Positions 51,222 through 62,364 of a stretch of DNA of 64,000 nucleotides are shown here, one piece after another; position 1 is the first letter of the stretch, and each line of letters opens with the position of its first letter. Origin of the DNA: Marsupella aquatica (lineage: Eukaryota > Marchantiophyta); the NCBI GenBank assembly GCA_973895155.1, contig OZ316899.1, positions 3,720,001 through 3,784,000 of the forward strand, written 5' to 3'. Position numbers and translations under genes: made by a program. The notes under the pieces were generated by a model, which saw nothing but the letters and a program-made list of their open reading frames with translations, ran no database searches and was not told the origin of the DNA.

Positions 51222-53071
51222 CAAGAACATCTGCCAGCGCATTTCCTTTGGGTTCAACCTTGGCTTAGAACTGAAGTACTTGGTCGGCGAGCTATCTGTG
51301 TGGATTACCACTTTCTGACCGTTCTTAAGGTAAATCTCCCACTTCTTCAACGCATAGATCACAACATACATTTCCCTTTTCGGTGTGATCCAATGATTTT
51401 CCAACTTACACAACTCAAAGGCCACAAGACGCCCATCTTGGTGAAGACAGGCGCTAATGGCATAATCACTTGCGTCTGTCCAAATCTCGAACGGCTTCCC
51501 CATCTTAGGTAACTTTAGAACCGGCGGCGTTATCATTAATCGCTTAAGTTCTAGGAATGCTAACTCGCAATCCTCTGTCCACGCAAACACTTTGTTTTTC
51601 AACATTAGCGCGATTAGGGGCCTCGCGATCCTCGCATAGTATTTCATGTATCTCCGATAGAACCCCATAAATCCTAAGAAGGCTCTAACCTGCCTTACAT
51701 TGGATGGGCGCTCCCATTATTTGATCTCCTTAAGTCCTGACTAGGCATAATCCCTTCCGGGGTAAAGGTATGGCCGAGGAACTGAATCTTGTTCATTGCA
51801 AACTCGCACTTGCTAGGTTTAGCAAAGAGACGAGCCTTACGAAGGCGAGAGAACACTTCTCTGAGCAACTGCTCATGTTCCTCCAACATTTTTGAGTAGA
51901 TTAGGATGTCTTCAACAAAGACGACCACTCCTTGGTCCAACAAGTCATGAAAGATGGTATTCATCATCTTCATGAACGTTGCGGTTGCATTACACAACCC
52001 AAACGACATAACCAAAAACTCATAGGATTTGAACCTTGTGCGCATCGCGGTCTTATACTCATCTCCCTTAGCCATGCGGATCTGGTAATACCCAGACCAC
52101 AAGTCCACCTTTGAAAACTTCCTAGCCCCAGAGAGGCAATCAAAGAGGTCATCCATGTGAGATAACGGGTACTTGTTCTTTACTGTCTGCTTATTGAGGG
52201 CCCGATAATCTGCGCACAATCTCAAAGTACCATCTTTTTTGGACACAAACAGCGCGGGCACCCCATAAGGACTCTTACTAGGACGAATGAACCCTTGGTT
52301 GATCAACTCGTCCAAGGCGTTCTTCAACATCATTTGTTTGTTTAGGTTCAAACAATAAGGAGCTTTAGCTTGAGGAGCCAAACCTAGCTCCAACTCAACT
52401 TGGTGATCCACTTCTCTCCGCGGGGGTAAACCTTTAGGTAGCTTCTGCGATAGCAAGTCATTGAATTCCTCTAAAATTTCAGGAATTTGATCGTAGTCGG
52501 GCCCGACCTTAGCTGACTTAATCTTTGGCTGCGAAGCAACCTCCTTAACTGGGTGGAGATGAAAGAAGAAACATTCATGTCCACCCTTGAAGTTTTTCCA
52601 CCATTGCTTTGCCGATACACACGGAGACAGCCACGACACTTTACTTACTTTGAGAAATCTTTCTTTATTTTTGATAACTTCGTGTACAACGATGGGCTCA
52701 CCGCCCTTATTGGGAAAATGGAGCACTTCACCCCCCGGTTTTAAGGTAACATTGTGCTTTCTAAGATAACCTACCAACAAAATGAAGTCTATGGCTAGAC
52801 CGTCTAGAATGTAGAACATCTCCTTACTAACAAAATTTTGTTGTTTGCCTATGACCTCTACTCGAAGTCTATGTACTACTCTCAACACTATCCCGTTTGT
52901 GTCATTGGCGAACTTGCACACTAACGGTTGTAGCAACTCTTGGACGTCCACCCCAAGATGTGTCGCCACCTGCCCACTTATGAAGCAGGCAGTCACGCAG
53001 GTATCCACCAAAGCAACACCCAGATTACCGTTAGAAGTGACATTCACAAAAATCAGTTTTTCAAGATCCAT
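51222..53071 (-). pseudogene. C1 Pol: protease, RT and part of RNase H
   Basis: 53071-51695 (458 codons) carries protease and RT; 51668-51222 carries the end of RT and RNase H. The protease triplet reads DTCVTACF where C2 has DTGATACF, a G-to-C residue change that should kill it. RT motifs: [42 protein letters not shown] and FGLCNATATF. The active site reads FVEDILIYS in place of YxDD, so the first catalytic Asp is Glu. RNase H reads IWTDASDYAISACLHQDG and stops at KEMRWQMFL where B1 joins. A frame break lies at about 51690. Confidence 0.88.
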
Positions 53072-53095
53072 TGTCTTAACTTTAGGTATCTTCTC

Positions 53096-53500
53096 TCACA
53101 ACACCTTCTCTCCGGCAGGAACATCCCCTACAGGAACCTTGCTAGCTACTAAGGGTTTGGTTAATGCGATACTTACCTTAATGCTCTTCTGCCCTCCATC
53201 TCCGCTTGGCTTGCCACCTTTTGTGGAACAATCCTTACTTTGATGGCCCATGGCACCGCACGTGAAGCACGAACCTTCCTCCCACCTCTGCTCCATGAGG
53301 GCCTGCTTCTTTGCTTTCTGCGCTGATGAGGTTCCTTTCTTGAAGTTGTCGGCCTTATGGTTTGGCTTAGCTTCTCCATTCTGGGGCTGGGGGTCCGAAC
53401 CACCAGCCCCTGCCCCCTTAGGTTGCTTATGCTTATTCCTGGGACCTTTTGCTTTCCCAACTTCCCCCTCGGATCTTAGCCCGGTGTCTATGTCAGCAAT
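53096..53500 (-). pseudogene. C1 gag remnant with zinc knuckle
   Basis: Shortly after the primer-binding site the sequence jumps to the end of gag: EVGKAKGPRNKHKQPKG, KADNFKKGTSS and the knuckle CFTCGAMGHQSKDC. Compared with C2, nearly all of gag (between about 25 bases after the PBS and the stretch before the knuckle) has been deleted. Confidence 0.82.
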
Positions 53501-53515
53501 TGCTTTGATACCACA
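53501..53515 (-). other. Primer-binding site of C1
   Basis: TGTGGTATCAAAGCA on the minus strand directly follows the LTR end CCACCACT; it resembles TGGTATCAGAGC, the initiator-Met type. Confidence 0.78.
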
Positions 53516-54998
53516 AGTGGTGGACCTAGCCACCCAGCGCCCTCACCAATCCCAGCACTCACGCCTAAGTGCCCTGGTGCCCGAACCCCTCCGCAGAATA
53601 CCTCGAGCAAGCACCCTAGTGCCCCTTGCACCACCGGCGGCACCTCCCATACAAAGCCGCACTTGCTCTCCTACACGACCGCTACTCAACGGTCCTCACT
53701 GTTTGCACAAGCAACCAAGCACCTTGGTAAGTAACCCTTCAGGATCTAGAACTCGTCAAGTCAAGCATCCTAACTCAAGCTCAATAGACGTTGGTAAATA
53801 GGTCAACGATAGGTCCTCCCGATGCAATAAGCGGGAACTAGAACCCACCCCCAATGTCCGTCCATAACAGCTCCTTCCTTGGGCGCGGCCCGGGTTCCCC
53901 CTTGTACCTATCCATCACCAATTGACCGCCCTGACCTCAGGACATGCTCATAGCCCAATTAGCGTAGCTTGTCCTATAGCTTGTCCCAACACGTCGGGAC
54001 CAGAATGGCCCCGCCTCTAGCAACCAACTCCCAATTTGCCTCACTGACAGTCTAGGGACCAAGCACTCTTGGAACTCAACCTCCACACCTACTTGGCCTT
54101 GCCTCCCCAATGCAAGCTCCCTTGGGAGACTGAACGCGGCTTGGCTACTGTTCGGCAAGATTTGGCAAGCGGGCGAGTTAACACCCGCAAACCTTGAGAA
54201 CACATGGTGCCCCTAGACCCAGCTGAGCTCAGGAGGGCGTATCCACCCTCGAGATCTTTCCAACGCACCCAAGAAGTACTCCAACGGACTTCCCGTTGGG
54301 AAGATATCGCCGTTTCCGTTTGGCAGTTTCCGTTAGTGTCGCAACTGCCGCGGCTCACAACTTCGGCTGGCCCTTAGCGCCTTGGGAGACACCACTCCCC
54401 TCATATATCATTCTGGAGACCTGCCACCCCCGGACCAGCTTTGGTCCCTAAACATTTGGCCCCCAACCCGGATCCTATCGCGCATAATGGGCGCGCCACC
54501 AACTGACAATGCCCATAACTTTATCGTTAGGCATCCGCAAGCGGAGTGCCTTAGCCCGTTGTGATCGGGCCGACCCAGAGCTCATGCCTAGGCCCTCAGG
54601 TCTTGTCGCCACTCAGGGCCCTCGATCAGCCCAACCCAGATCGGGCCATAACTTGCGCCCCACGTGTCCGTTGCCCATGGCGTCAACTCCATGGGCCTTG
54701 GGCCCAAGAGGAGCTCACACTCAAGCCCTCGGAACTCAAAGTCCATCCGGAGGTCCGGACGGTCGTCCTTGAGCCCGGCCCATTTCTCTTGACCTGACCA
54801 GCTCTCAGCTAGTCCAAGTCCTTAGTGTGTGTCACCAGCTTGGCTCCTTGCCTTTGCTAGCGCCACGTCTTGTCGCTCACAAGTCTCCCCATGCTAAGTC
54901 CTCCTTGAATGGCCTATCCGGGCCTGGACCATAAGGGAGCTTGGCGTCAGAGTCAGCGACGCCGGAGCTAAGTGTTAAGGTAGTCGAGTTCCGCGACT
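53516..54998 (-). repeat. C1 5' LTR, complete (1483 bp)
   Basis: On the minus strand it starts AGTCGCGGAACTCGACTACC at 54998 and ends GGTCCACCACT at 53516. It is the only complete uninterrupted LTR of family C here and shows the single-copy targets of E (53707) and F (about 54563). The plus-strand open frames across it (for example 53250-53801) are shadows. Confidence 0.85.
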
Positions 54999-56340
54999 GG
55001 ACAAGTTGGACAACAACGGCTCTGAGGCGGATGGAAGCGACGATGATGCAGAAGCTGAATCGGAGGAAGAGGGTCAGAACCCGGAGGAGGAACTGATCCC
55101 AGCCATGAGTGGGTTGGATGCGGAACTAGAGGATGATGTTGAGCCGGACGTCATCGTGGATAATCTGACCAAGCAAAACCAGGGCGATGCGGGTGATGCC
55201 TCAGCCCCAAGAGGTCACGGTGCCCGCAGACGCAGGGGATTTCACCAAAATCCACAAAGGAACCTAAGGATAGGCAGCTTGCAAAGGAAAGACGGTTGGA
55301 GGACCGTCCTCATACAATTGGCAAGGGCCCAGCCTCTGACGACGGTTTGGGTCCGTTGACTCAAGACCAACAACTCATTTATGAGCAGTTGGAACACAAC
55401 AAGGGGGCCCGGATTAAGTACTTACTTAGTCTGGGTAGTCTGAGTGCGACGTGTCCCGAGGGGGGAATGGTAGTTGGACGGAGTATGTTCCAAGTGAACC
55501 AGCTACGGACTCCTCCAACTTATGATGGGGCCTATGAGCAAAGTGGTCAAAAGTTCCTAAGTTGGCTCTCCACAATGGAGATTCATCTCCAGGCGTGCAT
55601 TGAGCGTTCCACTTGGGCTACCGCAACCGCTCCTTTCCTGAAGGACTATGCCTTGACTTGGTACAAGTCATGGAAGAAGTTGCAAGAGGACTCCTCCTTG
55701 CCGTTAACTTGGGAAAACCTGGTTGAAGGTCTACGTGCTCATATCACCACTAAGTACCCAGAGCACCACGCTCAGAAATGTGTAATGGAGATGAGCTTCA
55801 GGGGTGATATCCAAAATTTCATCACTTATTACCAAAACCAGTTAGCGTGTATCTCGGCGGGACAGGAGACCCTACATATGCAGCTTCACAACTTTATAGT
55901 AAAGCTCCCGCCATTGCTTAGGGAAAAGTTATAGGAAAAGTGGCACGAGTTCAAAACGCTTTTAGACGCCTTTGACAAGGCCACTAAGTTGGTGAATAAC
56001 TGGCTGGACTTGGCAAAGGTGGGTGGCAAGGGATCCAAGCGGGAAGCTGGGAAAGCAAAAGGTCCCGGGAATAAGTGGAAGCAACCTGAGGGGGCGGGGA
56101 CCGGTGGTTCGGATCCCCAGCCCTAGAATGGAGAAGGCTAAGCAAAACCGGAAGGCCGGCAACTTCAAGAAAGGAACCTCATCGGTCCAGACAGCAAAGA
56201 AGCATGCGCTCACGGAGCAGAGGCGGGCTGAAGGTTTGTGCTCGACGTGTGGCGCCATGGGCCATCAAAGTAAGGATTGTTCCACAAAAGGTGGCAAGCC
56301 AAGCAGAGATGGAGGGTAGAAGAGCATTAAGGTAAGTATC
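54999..56340 (+). pseudogene. C2 gag, main part
   Basis: After C1 the gag frame resumes with an acidic stretch (GSEADGSDDDAEAESEEEG) and continues in a second frame from 55296. The gag domain is seen in TPPTYDGAYEQSGQKFLSWL, PFLKDYALTWYKSWKKL and LRAHITTKYPEHHAQ. The zinc knuckle CSTCGAMGHQSKDC lies at 56239-56280. Stops at 55933, 56124-56126 and 56317-56319 interrupt it. For the last two, C1 has a CAG glutamine in the same context. Confidence 0.82.
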
Positions 56341-57140
56341 GCATTAACCAAACCCTTAGTAGCTGACAAGGTCCTTGTAGGGGAGGGTCCTGCCGGAGAG
56401 AGGGTGTTGTTGCAAGAGAAGATACCTAAAGTTAAGACAATGGATCCTGAAAAGCTGATTTTTGTGAATGTCACTTCTAACGGTAATCTAGGTGTTGCTT
56501 TGGTGGATACAGGCGCGACCGCCTGCTTCATAAGTGGGAGGCGGTGGCACGTCTTGGGGTGGACGTGCAAGAGTTGCTACAACCGTTAGTGTGCAAGTTC
56601 ACCAACAACACTAAAGGGGTAGTATCGAGAGTGGTACATAGACTTTGAGTAGAGGTCATAGGCAAACAACAAAATTTTGTTAGTCAGGAGATGTTCTACG
56701 TTCTAGACGTTCTAGCCGTAGACTTCATTTTGTCGGTAGGTTATCTCAAAAAGCATAATGTTACCTTGAAACCGGGGGATGAGGTGCTTCATTTTCCCAA
56801 TAAGGGCGGTGAGCCCATTGTTGTACACAAAATCACCAAAAATAAAGAAAGATTTCTCAAAGCAAGTAAAGTGTCGTGGTTGTCTCTGTGCGTATCGGCA
56901 AAGCAATGGTGGAAAGACTTCAAGGATGGACATGAATGTTTCTTCTTTCGTCTCCACCCAGTTAAGGAGGATGCGTCGCAGCCGAAGGTTAAGTCAGCTA
57001 AGGTCGGGCCCGACTACAGTCAAATTCCTGAAATTTTAGAGGAATTCAATAACGTGCTCTTGCAGAAGCTACCTAAAGGTTTACCCCCGCGGAGAGAATT
57101 GGATCACCAAGTTGAGTTGGAGCCAGGTTTGGCTCCTTAA
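56341..57140 (+). pseudogene. C2 protease region
   Basis: The frame 56404-56589 contains NVTSNGNLGVALVDTGATACFISG with the active-site triplet DTG intact. A frame break near 56545 is followed by FYVLDVLAVDFILSVGYLKKHNV (56691-57140), the usual flap and C-terminal part. A TAA at 57138 falls where C1 has CAA (APQAKAPY). Confidence 0.82.
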
Positions 57141-57415
57141 GCTAAAGCTCCTTATCGTCTGAACCTAAACGAACAAATTATGTTGAAGAACGCCTTGGAA
57201 GAGTTGATCAACCAAAGGTTCATTCATCCTAGTAAGAGTCCTTATGGGGTGCCCGCGCTGTTTGTGTCCAAAAAGGATGGTACTTTGAGATTGTGCGCAG
57301 ATTATCGGGCCCTCAATAAGCAGACGGTAAAGAACAAGTACTCATTACCTCATATGGATGACCTCTTTGATTGCCTCTCCAGGGCTAAGAAGTTTTCTAA
57401 GGTGGACTTGTGGTC
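57141..57415 (+). pseudogene. C2 reverse transcriptase, first part
   Basis: The frame has [45 protein letters not shown] and [10 protein letters not shown], where D is inserted. It resumes at 60277 with GYYQIRMAKGDEY. Confidence 0.88.
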
Positions 57416-57770
57416 TGTGACGCCGCCAGCACGACAGTTAATGAGTGATCCGGTCTAATCCGTGCTTAGCACGCGCGCTAAGGACATAGTAGTCTGTAGT
57501 AATTAGCATAACGACACTAAAGTAGGTAGTAATCACGACTAGGACATCATTAGTCAATAAGGAGCATTTACGCTTGGGCTGGTGGCAGAGTGCCATTCGT
57601 ACCCCCGGGTTACAGGCGTGTGGGGATGTCCCCTTGGGTCCGTATAAAGACTCAAGGGGGTGGCTCACTGACACGCTTTGACCCGGACCTGCGGAGTGGC
57701 TGGTACATTGCAAGCATGAAAGGATTGGCCTATCAAAAGGAGGAAGGGGCCGTTCGGCCGATGAGCCCTC

Positions 57771-57785
57771 AGGGTATAAAAGGAG
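57771..57785 (+). promoter_or_regulatory. TATA box of the D LTR
   Basis: GGGTATAAAAGG lies about 355 bases from the LTR start; the second D copy has the same at about 63939. The accessory frame lies downstream of it, so the LTR promoter could transcribe the frame. Confidence 0.65.
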
Positions 57786-57899
57786 AGCTATTCTCTTGCA
57801 AAGCACCAGCACTTCACCCATCACGCCAGCTTCGACCCCAGCTTGCTCATTTGCTCCTTAGTAACCCACCACCGTTCCCTGTATTTCTGTCACAATTAT

Positions 57900-59960
57900 G
57901 TCCAGTTTTGCCCTTTGGTTTTGGCTTCAATTTCTATCCATCGGAAATCATTTAGCAAAGTCGCTGACCAAGGTCAACCCACGCTGGTACAAAACCAAAA
58001 GGCAGTATGAACGACTCATCTGCCTGGCCGGGCGCTCTCACTACAATGGAAATTTCAACCTCCCGTTGCAGAGCAAGCTCTGTTGAGCTGACAAAATCTC
58101 CAAATACTTCTTCGACGGCCCAAAGTACGTTGGTTTCCAGGAAGCACTCATTTGGCTTTGGGACAAGGTCTTCACACTCTCGGGCACGATTGACCTATAG
58201 CGACACCACTTCAATCGTATCCCTGCCAAAGTCTAGGCTTCCATAGACCATCAGTTTGGTACCGCAGCTACAGGCAAGACATCTATCCTCACCTCACTTG
58301 GTTTCCCCTCAGACTTGTTGAATCTTATGGCGCCTCCTCCAGCTACAACTGTCGCCGACTCATTGGTGCCCGCACCAACACCACCTCGGCCTCAGCCAAG
58401 CCGATCTCCACCACCGGTTGCACCACCCCTCCGGGTGGGATCCGTGGTAAACGCGGTGAACATCAGTTCCAAAGACGAGGAAGCTCACCCTCCCTTGAAC
58501 CGACAACCTCGAGGTGAAAATCAGCATGCGCCGGGCAACCCGACACCACCCACACAAGCCCGAGTGGATAACACGGTGACAGTGGCAACCCCAGCACCAG
58601 TGCTTACGGTGGTAGTGCTGCCGCCGCCCGATAGAGAGGATGGGGAGATGCCCCCCTCTACAAGTCACCCCGGGAACCGGTCTCGGGGTAGGAAGAGAAA
58701 GGAACCCGCAGCTATATCCGGGCTGCCTTTGGCCACAGTTGCGGTGGCCAAGCTGACCATGCATCGCATGGGGGAGAATGTCCACAAGAACATTCTCCAC
58801 CCCAAGCATGCATGCTACCTGAAGACCCAAGGGTTTGAGCACCTCGCCTCTCTCCCTTGGAATGGAAGCAGGTACTACCGGCAGGACATGACGGAGTTCA
58901 TCTCAAACTTTGACAAGGCCCGCCAACAAACCCGTGCGCACAGGAGAGTGATGTCCCTCAATGAGGCACGGCTTAAGGTGATCTTTGGCCTACCCAAAGG
59001 AATAAATTAGGGGGAATCATGGGCTCTTGAGGGCAAAGGAGCCAAGTATCAGTCCTCTAGCTTCCCGGCCAAAGGAGCAATGGACAACGGATTCTTGATG
59101 AGGACATGCCTCATCCCGGAGGTAGCAAAGCGGCTGGAGTTCCAGAGGTACGCCCTCCACATGATGGAACCCAGGGGCAAAATATCCGCTGCCCAAGTCA
59201 TCCAGGTCGAGAACTACCGGCCTAGGAAGTGGGCTTCTTTCTTTGTCAAGAAGTTCCACGAGGAGATGGAGCGATGAAGGAAGACTTTGTACCTTGGTGG
59301 GAAGGCATACCTTGCTAGCCACATTGAAATCATCATCAAGTGGTACGCCCGTTTTGACCACCAAAGCCTCCCTTGGATCAACGAGCCCGAGCTAACCCCA
59401 TCATGGTGGGTATTCCCGGCCCAGGAAAGGTGACCCCAGCCCGAGGCCATAAGTCTGGAAATCATGAGGCCCACAACTACCCCGGTCCCACAACCAGCAG
59501 CTGTCGCTCCTCCGTTTGTACCAGACAATGCGGTTATCACGACCCTGGATTCTATCAACCAGGCCAGCGCAATCGAGGCCGGGTTGTCAATGGCCGGTCC
59601 CGGCCGAGATTGCGGATATGGAGGACATTGTGTTACCCTCCATGGCTGTCCAGGAGAACCCCCCATCCCGTGCAAACCCAGCCCCCTCTACCAACATAAT
59701 TTCAAGGACTGGACGTCACCACTCCAACTCCCGCGCGAGCTGAGATCTGTTCTTGCCCAAACCCGGATGGGCATAGTCTAGAGTACCCAGAACTTTTTGC
59801 ATTGGGCACGTATTTGAATGGGTTGTTGGGAGACTTCTCCCAACAAATTGCGCGGGATACCGGGGAGTTCATGGCACGGAAGGTGGCCTACTTCTTCAAC
59901 CAGGAATGGTTGCAGCCGTGCAAGCAGGGCATGCATAGGCTAAGGCTACACAAAGGATAG
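57900..59960 (+). pseudogene. LTR-encoded accessory protein of D
   Basis: Pieces in order: WFWLQFLSIGNHLAKSL (57905-58085), then after a TGA KYVGFQEALIWLW; 58315-59010 with a Pro-rich N-terminal part (PPPATTVADS, TPPRPQPSRSPPP), a basic cluster (RSRGRKRKEP) and YYRQDMTEFISNFDKARQQ, ARLKVIFGLPKG; 59080-59277 with NGFLMRTCLIPEVAKRLEFQRYALHMMEP and RPRKWASFFVKKF. The later part is proline-rich again, then coiled-coil-like near 59960-60110. The frame is broken in several places. The block order equals that of E. Confidence 0.68.
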
Positions 59961-60276
59961 AGCGATATTGGCTTGAGTCTGCCCACCTGAAAGGCAAAGT
60001 GTCAGCCTGGGAGACCGAACTCCAATTGCTTCAACCTCAAGTAGGGTCATTGAAGATCAGGTGGCCAAAGCTAGGGCCCAAGAAGCCTTGGTACAACAAG
60101 CCGGAGCACAAACTATACCCATGACATTTCTGTAAGTAGGAATAGGCGCACTTAGCGCTAGATTATGGGAGTAAGGTTCAGTTTGCACATCCCTCCTTGC
60201 CCAAACCCTCAAAACTAATGAAGGTTATGTCCGTCTAAGCCAAAATCCGTGTAAGGACGAGGCTTACAGTGTGACA

Positions 60277-60820
60277 TGGTCTGGGTATTACCAGATCCGC
60301 ATGGCTAAGGGAGACGAGTACAAGACTGCAATGCGCACAAGGTTTGGATCCTATGAATTTTTGGTTATGCCATTCGGGTTGTGTAATGCAACCGCAATGT
60401 TCATGAAGATGATGAATACCATCTTTCATGACTTGTTGGACCAAGGACTGGTCGTCTTTATTGACAACATCCTAATCTACTCGAAAATGTTGGAGGAGCA
60501 TGAGCAATTGCTCAGAGAAGTGTTCTCTCGCCTTTGTAAGGCTCGTCTCTTTGCTAAACCTAGCAATTGCGAGTTTGCGATGAATGAGATTCAGTTCCTT
60601 GGCCATACCTTTACCCTCAAGGGGATTACGCCTAGTCAAGACAAGCTTAAGGAGATCAAAGAATGGGAGCGCCCGTCCAATGTAAGGCAGGTTAGAGCCT
60701 TCTTAGGATTTATGGGGTTCTATCAGAGATACATGAAAGACTATGCAAGGATTGCGAGGCCCCTAAACGCGCTAACGTTGAAAAACAAAGTGTTTGTGTG
60801 GACATAGGATTGCAAGTTAG
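60277..60820 (+). pseudogene. C2 reverse transcriptase, second part
   Basis: The frame has GYYQIRMAKGDEYKTAMRTRFGSYEFLVMPFGLCNATAMF, then VVFIDNILIYSKM: the second catalytic Asp of YxDD is Asn here. Next come FLGHTFTLKGITPSQDKLKEI and VRQVRAFLGFMGFYQRYM. A TAG at 60805-60807 (VWT*DCKL) replaces a Glu codon seen in C1. Confidence 0.9.
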
Positions 60821-61260
60821 TATTCCTAGAACTTAAGCGGCTAATGATTACGTCGTTGATTCTAAAGTTACCTGAGATGGGGAAGCCGTTCAAGATTTGG
60901 ACAGACGCAAGTGATTATGATATTGGCGCCAGTCTTCACCAAGATGGGCGTCATGTGGCCTTTGAGTCATGTAAGTTGGAAAATCATTGGATCACACCGG
61001 AAAGGGAAATGTATGCAGTGATCTATGCATTGAAGAAGTGGACGATTTACCTTAAAAACGGTCCCAAAGTGGTAATACACACAGATAGCTCGTCAGCCGG
61101 GTACTTCAGTTCTAAGCCAAGGCTGAACCCCAAGGAAATGCGCTGGTAGATGTTCTTGGCGGATTTCAATTTCAAAGTCCATCACGTTCCGGGGAAGACA
61201 AACATGGCAGCTGACGCGTTATCGCGTAAGGACCATCATTGTGTCAATGGCATCATGATG
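60821..61260 (+). pseudogene. C2 RNase H
   Basis: IWTDASDYDIGASLHQDGRHVAFESCKLE and PEREMYAVIYALKKW are the RNase H core, with HTDSSSAGYF downstream. A TAG at 61147-61149 (RW*MFLAD) stands where C1 has CAG. The connection reads DFNFKVHHVPGKTNMAADALSRKD, the usual end of RNase H in gypsy elements. Confidence 0.9.
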
Positions 61261-62364
61261 CTTGAATCCGAGTGGCCAAAGGTTTTGGCCAAGGCGTATG
61301 GGGATGACAGGTTAGCTATGGAATGGCAAAGCAATGGGGGTAGCCAAGGCAAGGTAATGCACGTTTCATTGGGGTTGGATACGACGCATAATGTCCAGTT
61401 ATGGCAATACAAGCAGAGGCGTGTGTACATCCCAGAGTCTCTAAGGTTAGAGGTTTTGCAAAAGTACCACAACTCACACTAGGGAGGGCATGGCGGACAA
61501 GCTGCTACGTATTGCAGCATGTTGCGAGATGTGTATTGGTCGGACATGAAGCAATCGATCCTTTGCCACGTGCAAAGTTGTTACTCGTGCCAAAAGAACT
61601 GAACGGTCTATAGGGCAAAAGGAGGACTTTTGCAACCCTTACTAGTAGTTGCGGCTCCATGGGAGTCTATCTCCATGGACTTCATTGTTAGATTACCTGA
61701 GTCCCACGGCAGTAACTCCATCTTAACAATTGTGGATCAGTTTTCCAAGATGGCATATTTCTTGCCAATTACAAAAATGGTTTTGGCCCGAGAGGTTGCC
61801 GGTCTAGTGTTTGACAATGTCTTCCAATAATGGGGATTGCCGTTGCATATCCTATCCGACTGGGATACCAAGTTCACGGGCCATTTCTGGAAGGCGTTGT
61901 TCCAATTACTAGGGGATAGGCGTATCATCACAAGACAGATGGCCAAACGGAACGGGTGAATGGTATTTGGGAGGACTACTTGCGTCACTTTGTGACGGCC
62001 AATCAAAGGATTGGGCAAAGCACTTAACAATGGCTGAGTTTAGGTATAACTCGACCAAGCATTCAATGACGGGGTTTGCGCCGTTTGTGTTGGCCACAGG
62101 GAGGACGCCAAGGGCACCCTCCTGGTTCATAAATTCGGAAGCTTGGCAAACGGAAAGCAAGGTTCCTTCTGCGGACAATTTATATGAGAGCGGCGCCTAG
62201 TTGTGGAAGCGGCTACCAAGGGTATGACTCTTGCCCAAAGTTGGTACAAGGAGCAAGGGGATAAACATCGACGCCAGGTAAGCTTTGAAATTGGGGAGAG
62301 CGTCTGGTTGCAGTTGAGACCTAAGCAATATCACGGGAACATAAGTAGGAAGTTGGCTCCCAGA
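61261..62364 (+). pseudogene. C2 integrase
   Basis: The zinc-binding part reads ...YHNSH*GGHGGQAATYCSMLRDVYW and CHVQSCYSCQKN across a stop. The core has the first Asp in WESISMDFIVRLP, the second in ILSDWDTKF (usual SDRD; the Asp-Trp change leaves the catalytic Asp), and the Glu in a QTERVNG reading in another frame near 61940. Later comes AEFRYNSTKHSMTGFAPF. It is broken by stops and frame changes near 61480, 61600, 61830 and 62200. The MITE at 62365 cuts the GPY-type end (KLAPR to YVGPYRI). Confidence 0.82.

Larger units (their letters stand above)
40453..54998 (-). mobile_element. C1: chromovirus inserted in C2 gag, with nested elements
   Basis: A minus-strand member of family C lies between AGTGGTGGACC (40453) and ...GTTCCGCGACT (54998). 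Flanks are GGATG (40448-40452) and GGACA (54999-55003), which differ by two transitions, so a 5-bp duplication is plausible. The 3' LTR (40453-45615) is split by E and cut by B. The 5' LTR is 53516-54998. Most of gag is deleted, and part of RNase H, all of integrase and the chromodomain are replaced by the B element. Confidence 0.78.
57416..60276 (+). mobile_element. D: giant LTR inserted in C2 RT, with target duplication
   Basis: D starts TGTGACGCCGCCAGC and ends GTGTGACA, with an exact 5-bp duplication TGGTC at 57411-57415 and 60277-60281. The 2861-bp insert has a TATA box (GGTATAAAAGGAGAG, about 57771). It carries an accessory-protein frame and no gag, pol or second LTR. By size, ends and content it matches a solo LTR of a giant-LTR family like A and E. 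A second copy starts at 63584. Confidence 0.85.

Noticed and set aside
51221-51224. TGACCAG at 51221 as the true start of a short (530 bp) B LTR
   Set aside because: The plus-strand B copy at 37.5 kb continues upstream with sequence homologous to the long A LTR, so the short form is more likely a truncation. It cannot be excluded.
53250-53801. A 183-codon plus-strand frame across the C1 LTR
   Set aside because: It reads the reverse strand of the gag remnant and LTR; no motif.
54999-55005. C1 as an element with exact 5-bp duplication
   Set aside because: The flanks GGATG and GGACA differ at two positions, so I record it as plausible and not exact.
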